Shown here piece by piece: positions 48,361-58,666 of a DNA stretch of 64,000 nt. Origin of the DNA: Cordilura impudica (Eukaryota > Arthropoda > Insecta > Diptera > Scathophagidae). Location: contig OY821518.1 of the NCBI GenBank assembly GCA_963682025.1, positions 146,322,731-146,386,730 on the forward strand, read 5' to 3'. Both the position numbers and the translations under genes were made by a program. The notes under the pieces were generated by a model. That model worked only from the letters and a program-made list of their open reading frames with translations, did not search any database and was not told where the DNA came from. Every line of letters begins with the position of its first letter. Within the stretch, counting starts at the first letter, position 1.

Positions 48361-49154
48361 AACAAGTAAGAAAATTATAGTCGGTCTAGACCGACTATAC
48401 GATACCCTATACCATGCGTTTAGAAACCCTATCTCTTAGGCCCAACTAACTGGACATTGAAAATAAGCAAAAAACCAAATTTGAGTGGGATTTTTATTAT
48501 TTTTTTTGGCTGCAGATATGAAAAAGTTCATATCGGATGCTATATCTATAAAGGGACTAGGTCCAAAAATGGACCGATCCTGATCATGTTTGGTAAAGTC
48601 TCTTGTGTTTTGCAAAAATGTATACAAACAAAATTTGAGAAGAATCAGTGCAATATTTTTGTTTTTTAATAGATTTAAGTGAAGATCGGGAAGCAGCTCT
48701 ATATGGGGTCAAAGGGATCATTTTTGGACTACTCATTAGTGGATGTAATGAACGCATACAAACCCAATTTGAGTAACATATATATGATATTTTGGATCTT
48801 ATGGCAATTTATGTCGATTTCATATGGGTAATTTGTATGGGGGCTAGGTCTGAACATGGACCGATTCTCACCAATTTCAATAGCGTTCATCCCATGGCCG
48901 ATAAAAGCTTATATACCAAATTTCATCAAAATATATTCATATTTGCGACCTGCAGTTTGATTACAAGCTTTACATGGACACACAGACGGACGGACGGACG
49001 GACGGACGGACGGACGGACATTGTTAAATCAACTCAGAAAGTGATTCTGATTCGATCGGTATAATTAAAGATGGGTCTAGGTCAAATATTATTGGTTGTT
49101 ACAAACAGCAGCACAAAGTCATTATACCCAAACCACATAGTGGTATAGGGTATA
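48361..49154 (-). mobile_element. DINE-like element copy H8, full length
   Basis: Minus-strand copy of the short-junction subfamily with a perfect palindrome, eight GTCC units (48988-49019) and the CTTACTTGTT end at 48361. 49155-49734 holds no recognisable gene. Confidence 0.9.
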
Positions 49155-49734
49155 ATAACAGAGATAAACAAGCGACAACGAAAAAAAAGTTAAGCACAGT
49201 AATTTGTTTGGAATAACTATTAAAATATTTCTTTGACAAACAACTGAATTTTTAGTTGATTGTTCTATAAACAGTTAACGTTAAAATTGTATGAGTTCAG
49301 TAATAATGAGTGATTTGATTCAAAATATCTTTAAGTTAGAATCGATCCTTTTTTACAAGTTTAAAGATATTTATTAGCTTATCAGGCTTTAAGCTAGAAC
49401 ACCTATCAAATTTGGAAATTGGATCCGATTTTGCTTCACTTTTCAGAGATTATTTTTAGCCTTATATCTAAATATTTTAACACTATAGCTGAGTCATCAG
49501 TTTTTACAAGTAATATTTCAAAATGTTATAGTAAACAGTGTTATTTTTTAAATTTAATTGAAATTCCTCTTTAAGTTCATACACTTTTGACAGTACTGTA
49601 CTCTTCCCCTTGCCAGTCACTGATGGATTAGCGCTATCGGAATAAGTGACTATAATCAAGGAGAATGCAACTAGTTAATAAAATATAATTCAAATAATTT
49701 TTTTATATATTTGCCTTGAAGGTTACAAAATCTT

Positions 49735-52166
49735 CAGATCCGATAGAGTACGCCACGGTGGGATAGTTGCTATTTTTAAAAAAAAGTCATTTGTCGTATC
49801 AACTTCGTTGTAAATCTTCGTTGTACCTCAAGCGGAATAAAACTGCTGATTGGTTGTGTATACAGACCTAGGCGAAATATTAACATGTCCACCTTTATCT
49901 CCAAATTGGAATCGCTAACCGCATTATAATTCAGGCGCCTTTAATTCAAACATCTTATTGGAATCACCTCTGTTAGAAAATATGTCATATCTTAGTCTTG
50001 AACTTACAAACCCCTCTAATCCCACTTATTTCTCTACCAGCAACAATACGTTGTTGGATCTCTTTTCTCTAAGCAATATTTCTAACGTGTTACTTTACGA
50101 CCAAATTACAGCTTCATGTTTTCCAAAAATGATTTTAATTTTCTTGCCTACGATTTTCATTTTCATGGAGAAACAAATTGCATGTACTCATACAGAGACT
50201 TTAAAAACTTAAATTATAACTTACTAATATGAATACTTTGGACATATTAATTGGGAGAATATTAATTATATGCCCTCCGTAAATGACCAACTTTACTTTC
50301 TTGAAACAAACAAAGTTTATGCGATGCTACCGTTCCATTAGTAAGTCGATCCAGAAAATCCAAAGCAATGTCATGGTTTACATATAATATAAAGCAGTTA
50401 ATTTAACTCAGAGATGTATGTTATTCAAGGTGGAAGCGATTTAAATCTACTGTGCTCAAGAAAGATTAATATGCTGCAAGAAAAAAAGCTAACGACAGCA
50501 TTGGAAAAGCTAAATCGGTCTATTATTCAAAGCGTTTTGAGTCCGCTATGGACTGACGACAAACCTGGAAACACGTTCGTGATATTGGTATAGGGAAAGG
50601 CAATTAAAGTGTTGATAGCAGTATTGATGTCAATGAGTTCAACTCAATCTTCATTAATTTACCAGTAGTACACAAGAACAACATATTTTTTTGTGTAACT
50701 CATTAAGATCTTTATCTTAGTGTTATTGGTGCTAAATCTGATGCAATCGGACATGATAATATTCACCCAGTATTTTTGAGGATTTAGCTGTTTGCTCTTG
50801 TCATATTTTACAAATTTCTTTAACTCAGTTATTACCACAAGCACTTTCCCTTACAAATGGAGACATACCAAAATAATTCCTGCTCCTAAATCTACTAACG
50901 AATATCTCCCTATAGCAATCCTGTGTTACTTTTCAAAAGTACTCGAAAAGTTCCTTCATAAACAAATGACCACTTACATAAATGAGATTGGTTTGTTGTC
51001 TGTTGTCTTACTGCTTTGACTGAAGTAACTGAAAACATAAGGCAGGAACTGGATGATAATAAAGTTAATTTGTTGGTCCTACTTGACCATTCTAAGGCAT
51101 TTGACACAGTCGACCACTTATTCCTATATAATAAGCTAAAACATCTTTTATATTTATCTTCATCATCTAAAAATCTGCTTCGATCCTACCTATCTGATCG
51201 TACCCAATCGATTTGCTTGGAAAATAAACTCTCAACAACATTGAGTATTATCCTAGGGCCTCTTTTTTTTCTCTCTATGCTAATGATCTGCCTTCATTGC
51301 AAAACTCATATGTATGTCGATGATGTGCAGTTATATTTAAGCAGAGGAGGATTTGAATAATACCCATCGTTGGGCTATGGCCAACCAGCTCTTTTTAAAC
51401 CCATTAAAATCCAAATTTTTGATGATAAGTAAACGATCCAAACAACCAGCCATGGTTCCTGATATTACAAATAACGGTCAAGTATTCTTATTGCTTCATC
51501 TGCCAAAAATCTATGTACTTTCTTTAACAGCTCTCTTCCGTGGTCAAATCATATAAAAAATGTACTTGGAGAAACCTTCGTTAAACTGAGATCTCTTTGG
51601 TCAATACAATATTTCACAACTTTGAAAGTTAGAATTCTACTTGCCAAAACGTATATAATTCCTGGACTTTTGTACGGCTGTGAAATTTTTGCTAATTGTG
51701 ACTCCTCGAACAAACGTCATATAAATGTTGCATAGTTATAATAACATTATTCATTACGTTTTTGGTCTAAGAAGATTTTCTCATATTACTCCCATCTCTG
51801 AAAGACTATTTGGCGTATCTTTTGAAAATCTTTTAAAAATTAGAGTTATAATTTCTATGCACAAATCATTTACTATTCGAAAAATTGCAATATGCCAGGT
51901 CTGATAGAGGAAGAAAACTCATAATTCCTATTCATAGGACACTTGTCTCAGAACAGCATTTCTTTGTGCACGGAGTTCGTCCTTGGAATGCACTTCCATA
52001 AACCCATCAACTAACAAACAACGCAATACTTTTTAAGACACACATTTTTGACTATTTTGTATAGTAAAATCTTTGGAATTTTATATATTTTGTTACCTAC
52101 TTTTGTTATTTTATTTCATAATTTTTCTTGTTGTACAGGAATGCACAATAAATAAATAAATAAATA
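49735..52166 (+). pseudogene. Decayed LINE with endonuclease and RT remnants
   Basis: Plus-strand frames in order: an endonuclease C-terminal part ('LELTNPSNPTYFS...LLDLFSLSNISNVLLYDQ', 49958-50150); an RT start block ('YLPIAILCYFSKVLEKFLHKQM', 50900-50970); 'LLDHSKAFDTVDH' (about 51075-51115); 'ILGPLFF'; 'MYVDDVQLYLS' (the YVDD active site, about 51310-51340); 'LKVRILLAKTYIIPGLLYGCEI' (about 51625-51690); and a C-terminal 'FFVHGVRPWNAL' (about 51960-51990). It ends in AATAAATAAATAAATAAATA at 52145-52170. It is 5' truncated and broken in many places. It is related to the fragment at 6740-7325. The clade is uncertain (CR1 or Jockey group). Confidence 0.8.
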
Positions 52167-52256
52167 AATATACCTGAAGATGAACTCCGATCGGCATTAA
52201 GTTTCATTCATATTACTTTTACATCTCACTAAAAGCCGAATTAAAATTCAAAAGAA

Positions 52257-52957
52257 AACAAGTAAGAAGTTTATAGTCGGCATAGGCCAAATATCTGATA
52301 CCCTATACCAGGAGTTGCGAGACAGCATCTTCCGTCAAACTTGGGATATTTTATATTTCGCAATGGAAAATAAGCATAATCAAAATGTAAATGATTTGGG
52401 CATAAGATCACATTGGATGTTATTTTTATACAACGTACAATGTAAAATGGACTTAATTTTCGCAAAAATACATTGGAATCAAATTTGAGAAAAATCTATG
52501 CAATATTTACGTTTTTTTTATAAATTTAAATAAAAATCGAGAAGCAGATTTATGTGGGGACTCTAACTAAAAATTATCTTTCACAGTTTGGTTTTACTGA
52601 CTTCAATGATTAACGGGAATTAAAAACCCATAAACAAAATTTGACCATGATCAATAGATACTCTGGTTCATAGGGTAATTTATGTCGATCTCTAGTCAAT
52701 TTCATGGAAATAAGGTCAAAATATGCACTGAATTCCACAAATTCCGTGAATTTCTTCAAAATATATACATATTTGCCACTTATAGTTTGACTAGAAGGCT
52801 TAATTGGACACACAGACAGACAGAGGGACGGACAATTTTTAAATTTTGACTTAGAAAGTGTTTCTGAGTTGATCGCTAAAAATGGTATGTCTACGTTAGT
52901 CGCAGACATTACGACGAACTTATCATAGCCAGACCACATAGTGGTATAGAGTATAAA
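52257..52957 (-). mobile_element. Divergent DINE-like copy
   Basis: Minus strand: TATACTCTATACCAC 5' end at 52957, a decayed GTCY tract near 52818-52835, a TGGTATAGGGTAT subterminal repeat near 52298-52310 and a TTCTTACTTGTT end at 52257. The 3' palindrome is altered. It is a separate, older subfamily. Confidence 0.8.
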
Positions 52958-53213
52958 AGATCCTTAACACTGTCGCTCAACCTTTGTGTTTATGCGAGTA
53001 CACATTCATTCAATATGGATACAGATTTTTTGATGAACCTACATTATTTTTTTAACTTAATTTAAATCACGCTTTAAAAATAGTTTAACATATAGAAAAT
53101 AGATTTTTATAAATATTTAATTTAATATATCATAAATTTTACTGTGCAGATTAATAATTAATCTATATTTATTTCACATTATAAAAAAAAATTTTTGTTC
53201 TTTTCTATTTATC

Positions 53214-53465
53214 TCACCACCAACCACCATTATTATAGTATGCACCATTGTTATAATATTGACCTTGACCTGGTGCAGGGGCATATGGGCCAGCTGGATA
53301 TGTAGCAGCCGGAGTTACGACAACCACTTCAGAGCGTGGCGGGGGAGGTACAGGATAGTATGGACGATTCCAACCGGGAACAATATCAATCTCGATACCT
53401 GGACGATAATGGTGATGATGATGGCGATGGCGATATGGATCTTCATAGTAGGGTGGTGGTGGCAT
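53214..53465 (-). CDS. Small His/Pro/Tyr-rich protein
   Basis: An 83-residue single-exon gene of unknown function. It starts M-P-P-P-P-Y-Y; P-P-Y-Y is a PPxY motif that could bind WW domains. Residues 12-19 are Arg/His-rich with five consecutive His (15-19). The family core follows at 21-35: [15 protein letters not shown]. Then come a [11 protein letters not shown] segment (about 39-49) and a Pro/Ala/Tyr/Gly-rich tail with two Y-Y-N-N-G repeats ending G-G-W-W. There is no signal peptide or membrane helix. An AATAAA on the minus strand (53168-53173) lies about 40 bases after the stop, and a TATA plus initiator pair lies upstream. Together these support a real transcribed gene. It is a paralogue of the genes at 41295 and 63364. 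Confidence 0.85.
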   Translation of the reverse strand: MPPPPYYEDPYRHRHHHHHYRPGIEIDIVPGWNRPYYPVPPPPRSEVVVVTPAATYPAGPYAPAPGQGQYYNNGAYYNNGGWW

Positions 53466-53540
53466 AGCGAAAATGTAATTGAGTTGATATACGTCAAATG
53501 CTCGTTACACTCTAAATTTAATATCTGGTTGTCTCGAATG

Positions 53541-53579
53541 TACTGAAGTGTCCAAATGTCGAAAATATACTGCGTTATA
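53541..53579 (-). promoter_or_regulatory. TATA box and initiator of the 53214 gene
   Basis: On the minus strand TATAAC begins at 53579, and a consensus fly initiator TCAGTA follows with its A at 53544, 35 bases downstream. This gives a 5' UTR of about 78 bases to the ATG at 53465. Confidence 0.55.
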
Positions 53580-53831
53580 AAGTTTTATTTTTACGAACCT
53601 AAATCAGACACAATGATTCAGATAGCCACCAAATGAGCAATATTAAAGAAAGAATACTATTAGTACGTTCGTATATGAGTAATTCCATTCAAAACCGTAT
53701 AACTTTTTTATATCACTAGTTTTGTTTGTTTCGAAATCTGAAAACCGTGTTTTTCTTTTGAAAATGCTGAAAAAAAAACAATTAAACGTTTTTAAAAACA
53801 TTTTTTTTTTAAATATATAAACATATTAATC

Positions 53832-54282
53832 TTAAAGAGCTGTATGCAGCTTGTTAAGGAATCTTAGCAGAAAATTTTTATATATTTCTTAAAGAAAAAA
53901 AAGTACAAACGTACTTTTCAGTTCAACAGTAGCAATCAGCTGTTTTCTGTCAATTATTAAGAATTGTGAAATTGAAATTGAAAACAACCATGTTTGCAAA
54001 TGAAAAAGAACTTCTAATTTTTTAAGCTTATTACATTTTTTTATGCTTACCTCTCCTGTCAAAATTCCGTTCGGAAAGAACGAAAAATTTGATATTCCTG
54101 CTCGAAGCCTGGATTACCTAACTTAATTTACATCAAAAAATGTAGGAAAAACAATACTAATTTTTTAAAAAGCTGCAGACTAACAACAGAAATTTTTAGA
54201 CAGAAAAATTCCTTGAGCATTTCTGAAGTGTTTTTTTATATGAAGTTTTTGATTCCTTTGCAAGCTGCATACACCTCTTAAA
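53832..54282. repeat. 32-bp imperfect inverted repeats
   Basis: 53832-53863 and the reverse complement of 54251-54282 match at about 27 of 32 positions, both containing TGTATGCAGCTTG. They could be the ends of a small non-autonomous element of about 450 bp. Confidence 0.5.
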
Positions 54283-54284
54283 AG

Positions 54285-54431
54285 TATATGTGACCTTCTC
54301 CGAGAAAATTAAGTTTTGAGAAAAAACGCATTTAAAGTTTCTACACCCTTTTAGGTACCAGAATCCACAGTTTTTGATACAACCCGTTTTTTGACACACT
54401 AGGTCCCTTTTCTCGGAGAAGGTCACATATA
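54285..54431. repeat. Perfect 24-bp inverted repeat with 99-bp loop
   Basis: 54285-54308 and 54408-54431 are exact reverse complements, containing GTGACCTTCTCCGAGAAAA. It directly abuts the inverted-repeat pair at 53832-54282. 54432-55057 holds nothing recognisable. Confidence 0.85.
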
Positions 54432-55189
54432 AATAACTGAAGGCATAGAAAATTGAGCTTGCGATTCTCCATTCTGAAATTTACAGGGTATCTTATACAG
54501 GAATAAACTTGTAATTCTTTGCAATATTGTACAAAAATGAAAGTAAAATACTAAGAAATATAGTATAAACTTATGATGTAGCTGTAATTTACCAAATATA
54601 AAATATGTAGATCCAAAAAGTCATAAAACGATCCATTAATTCATTAATTCAGTAATTTTTGTAATAATTTGCATGTCGATTAATTTTTCATGATTTAGAC
54701 AATTTTCAGTTGCAAATAATTTTAAAAAATGTTTAAATTTTTGTTCTTAAAACACATCTCCAATATTTTCACAAGTAGATTGCTTCTGGAAAATTAAAAA
54801 AATTAGAAAATCAATGTCAAAATTTGTACAGTTTGAGTTGGAATTACTCATATCTGCTATTGAAAATACTTTCCAGTAAAACTATTCCAGTGTGAGTTTA
54901 TTTTGAAATAATCGATCAAATGATAAAGTTAAGATAAGCAAACTAATTAAATGTTCGTAATACTCCAAGTATGACTCATGATACATTAAAGTAATAAAAA
55001 GTGAATACATTTCTTTTTTTTGTGTATGATAACAAATAATATATTGTTGCGTTAGTGCAGGTGTGCCCAACCTTTTCGTCGTAAAGAGCTAAATTATATT
55101 TTCCGAAGGAATGGCGATCGACTATATGAGAAAAATTTGAGTTTTGGTAAAATTTAATAAATGAAATATTATTTTATTTTATCTTGAAT

Positions 55190-56673
55190 AAGATGATTGA
55201 CATTGTATAATATCAGCCAATTTTTAGTAATTAGGTTCGTAATTACTAACAGCTAAACACAAGCAGTCGTCGAGACGATTATGAGTCATACATATACGAT
55301 ATTTACATTCAATATAATTCATATGAGAAAATGACGATACGAAAAAATATGTGGATGCAAAACATGAATGAGCTCTAAGACAGACATCTTTTAATAGCGG
55401 ATATTTCTCAATTGTAATAAACTTCGATATTTCATATTAATCAAACGATTTCAGGCTAATATCGCATTGTAATTCAATTAATTCTATTTCGAATCTAACT
55501 GTGTTCATAATAAATTCTTCTCCGATTAGTGCAGCTATATTTTTTATATATATTTTAGAAACTGGTGTTAATAAAAATTAAGTGATTGGACGAAGATCTT
55601 CAAGGTTCACAAATCTCTTTTTAAATTGCACAAAAATGTTTTGTAAAATATTACCAAATTGTTTGTATTCACATGTTTCCATATCTAAACCCATTTCGTC
55701 TTTTAAATTTGAGAAATGATTCAGATCTTTTTTATTAATTTGAGATATCCACAATTCTAGTTTAATTTTAAACGTATCAATGCTAGTGATCATGTCAGTT
55801 ATATTTTTGTTGTTTCATTGCATATTCAGATTTAGTTAATTTAATTTTATTGTTAAATCCGGTAAAAATGCTACTTTTTATAGCAAAATATTGTTATGAA
55901 GTAAAACGGCCAGACGATCATGTTGGAACAGCTTGCGGAATCTTTCTAAAACTTTATCCTTGCTCAGCCATCTTACTGAATTATGGAGAAGTAGATCACC
56001 GTATTCTGCATCAATGGTTTCTACACGTGGCTGGAACAGTCTCCTTTGAATTGAATTAATTATTTTAATCGCTGCTATAATAAAATCAACAAGGTTTAAC
56101 ATTTTACCACATAATGATTGTTGATAAATTACACAGTGTTAAGTAATAAATTTACAATTAATATCTCTTTTAGAAAATGCTAAAAATCCATTTTCGCAAC
56201 CAGTGCACCATCGGTAGTAATGGAAACGAGCTTCTCAAGGAACATTTTCTGATGATACGAAAGATTTAAAAATATTGTACACGTCTTCTCCTCTGGTTCG
56301 TTCTTTCAACGACAGAATTCTCAAAAATTCTTCTTTCGAACTCAAATCAGCAAAAACGAAACGTACAAATATGCTAAGCCAGGACATATCGAAATTGTCA
56401 GTTGATCATCAAATTGTATTGAAAACCATACACGCTTTTTAAAATCCTGCTTAAGTTGTGTTCGCAAGTCATTTTTTCAACTCGTCTCGTTACTGCTTCT
56501 TTTGAAAGTTGCATATCTTTGATAGCATCAATGATCTCTATTTTATTTTTAAAATTTTAAAATAAGCTATCTGCTGCTGCCAAAAAGGCTTCTTTGAATA
56601 CGTCTCCGTCAGTAAAAGATTTTTTGTGCTGGGCAAAATTTTGAAAAACACGTAGAGATGCAACTGTTGCCAT
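55190..56673 (-). pseudogene. hAT transposase relic (GTF2IRD2/Charlie8-like)
   Basis: The minus strand opens at ATG 56673 with 'FAQHKKSFTDGDVFKEAFL', then 'DAIKDMQLSKEAVTRRVEKM', later 'VRWLSKDKVLERFRKLFQ' (about 55920-55990) and 'KLELWISQINKKDLNHFSNL' (55690-55770). The C-terminal dimerisation region is also there in another frame ('YPLLKDVCLRAHSCFASTYFF', about 55330-55400). The order and spacing match hAT transposases of the Charlie group, which move DNA by cut and paste and leave 8-bp duplications. Many stops and frameshifts make it inactive. Confidence 0.8.
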
Positions 56674-56948
56674 TGTTGATTTACTATAGCTTTTCTTTTA
56701 GGCAAAGCAATCGTCGAATTACATACATATTAAACAAGTACACTTATCTTTATATATAATGAATAAAAATTCTTCTTCCCAATCTTCATTAAAATGATAT
56801 GTCTTCGATTTTTTATTAACACACACTATGGGCAAAATTGAAATTATTTTATTTGTTTGCAGAAAATTGAACATCTTTTCATAATAAAAAAAAATACAAC
56901 TAATACAAATATTTCAAAAATCAAAACATAAAAACTAACCAGCTTACC

Positions 56949-57522
56949 TAAATGAAATGAAATGAAATGAAATGAAATGAAATGAAATGAAATGAAATGA
57001 AATGAAATGAAATGAGATGAAATGAAATGAAATGAAATGAAATGAAATGAAATGAAATGAAATGAAATGAAATGGAATGAAATGAAATGAAATGAAATGA
57101 AATGAAATGAAATGAAATGAAATGAAAAGAAATGAAATGAAATGAAATGAAATGAAATGAAATGAAATGAAATGAAATGAAAGATTTGAAATAAAATAAA
57201 ATAAAGTGAAATGAAATGAAATGAAATGAAATGAAATGAAATGAAATGAAATGAAATGAAATGAAATGAAATGAAATGAAATGAAATGAAATGTAATGAA
57301 ATGAAATGAAATGAAATGAAATGTAATGAAATGAAATGAAATGAAATGAAATGAAATGAAATGAAATGAAATGAAATGAAATGAAATGAAATGAAATGAA
57401 ATGAAATGAAATGAAATGAAATGAAATGAAATGAAATGAAATAAAATAAAATGAAATAAAATAAAATAAAATAAAATGAAATGAAATGAAATGAAATGAA
57501 ATGAAATGAAATGAAATGAAAT
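56949..57522 (+). repeat. (TGAAA)n microsatellite, about 570 bp
   Basis: More than 100 pentamer units, nearly uninterrupted, with a few variants (TGAGA, TGGAA, TGTAA) and two patches converted to TAAAA (about 57190-57205 and 57440-57476). It lies inside the hAT element. Confidence 0.95.
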
Positions 57523-57793
57523 AGGCTACTAAAATGAACTAGGAATGAAAATCTTTTTTTTATTCCGTTTGGTTTATAAATAAGAAAATATGTAGAAGAA
57601 AATTAACTTTTAAGAAACTTTTACTATTTACACTTTTTCTATTTATACTTTTAAACTACATTAGCAACTTTTCAATTAGTATTCAAAAAATCAATAAGGT
57701 AAGATAAATTTAAATTTTAAGTTATCTCGGGATCGACAACAAATTTCTTGCCGATCGACCAGTAGGCCGCGATCGACGTGTTGGGCACACCTG

Positions 57794-58650
57794 CTTTAGA
57801 GAATAGTTTGCACAAATTTGATCAAAATCAAACTGTATTTCCATATATACACCAGCCCGGTTAAAAACATCACAATATGAATTGGTTTTTAAATCACAAT
57901 TATCAAAGAAATCAGAAAAAAATTTTGTGGAGCGACGTTGTACGGGATTTTTTATTCATTCGATTTTTACTTCGGCTCTAAATGGAATGGTGTAAGCAAA
58001 CCATAACAAAAAAAATTAATTAAAATATAAGGATCCAAATAATACTGGCTGAGGATAGTGGACATAGGAAAATAACAGTAACTAAATATATGTGATATTT
58101 GTTGTCTTATTTCTTAATTTTTTTTTTGTTTTCAATATTTGTAACCTGTTATTTGATCAGAAGTTTTACATCCCACAGAAAAGAATACGGACGGACGGAT
58201 GTACATATTTAAAAGAAATGTGAATTATTAACAAATTATAGAATTTGCGTCTTTAAAATTAACCATTATCTCCTCGACGTGTTGATAACACATAAACAAG
58301 CTATAATTTTAGGTATCTACTGACCTGTTCACAAATGGCGAATCCTTCATACACATGAGGGTTAACCATATGAAAAGTTCCAAAGTTCGATTAGTTCCAA
58401 ATAAAATAATAAATAAATAATAATTTTTTAAATCGACCAAAACGGAAAACATTAACATCTTAACGTATGTAATTGATATTGTCTTTTATCGATTATATTT
58501 ACTGTTCCATATCCTAAAAAATCCAATCAAGAAAAAGTTATCAGACGGACTTTTGTGTAGGTGTGCGAACAATTAAATCAATTTGCTAATAGTTTATCAT
58601 AGATAACTATGGCATATTTGAAATAGATTCATTTAATACACGCAATGTAC
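57794..58650. other. AT-rich DNA without recognisable genes
   Basis: Only a short GGAC run near 58189-58198 recalls a DINE-like fragment. Nothing else is recognised. Confidence 0.4.
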
Positions 58651-58666
58651 TTATGGGCAATTCCAC

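Larger units (their letters stand above)
55058..57793 (-). mobile_element. hAT transposon (Charlie-like) with expanded microsatellite
   Basis: 14-bp terminal inverted repeats CAGGTGTGCCCAAC lie at 55058-55071 and 57780-57793. The flanking octamers CGTTAGTG and CTTTAGAG agree at 6 of 8 positions, consistent with a decayed 8-bp hAT target duplication. The transposase relic lies on the minus strand (55190-56673). A large TGAAA repeat sits between the gene and the right end. Confidence 0.85.

Noticed and set aside
56949..57522. CRISPR-like or satellite array
   Set aside because: The unit is a 5-bp microsatellite without spacers, in a eukaryotic transposon.
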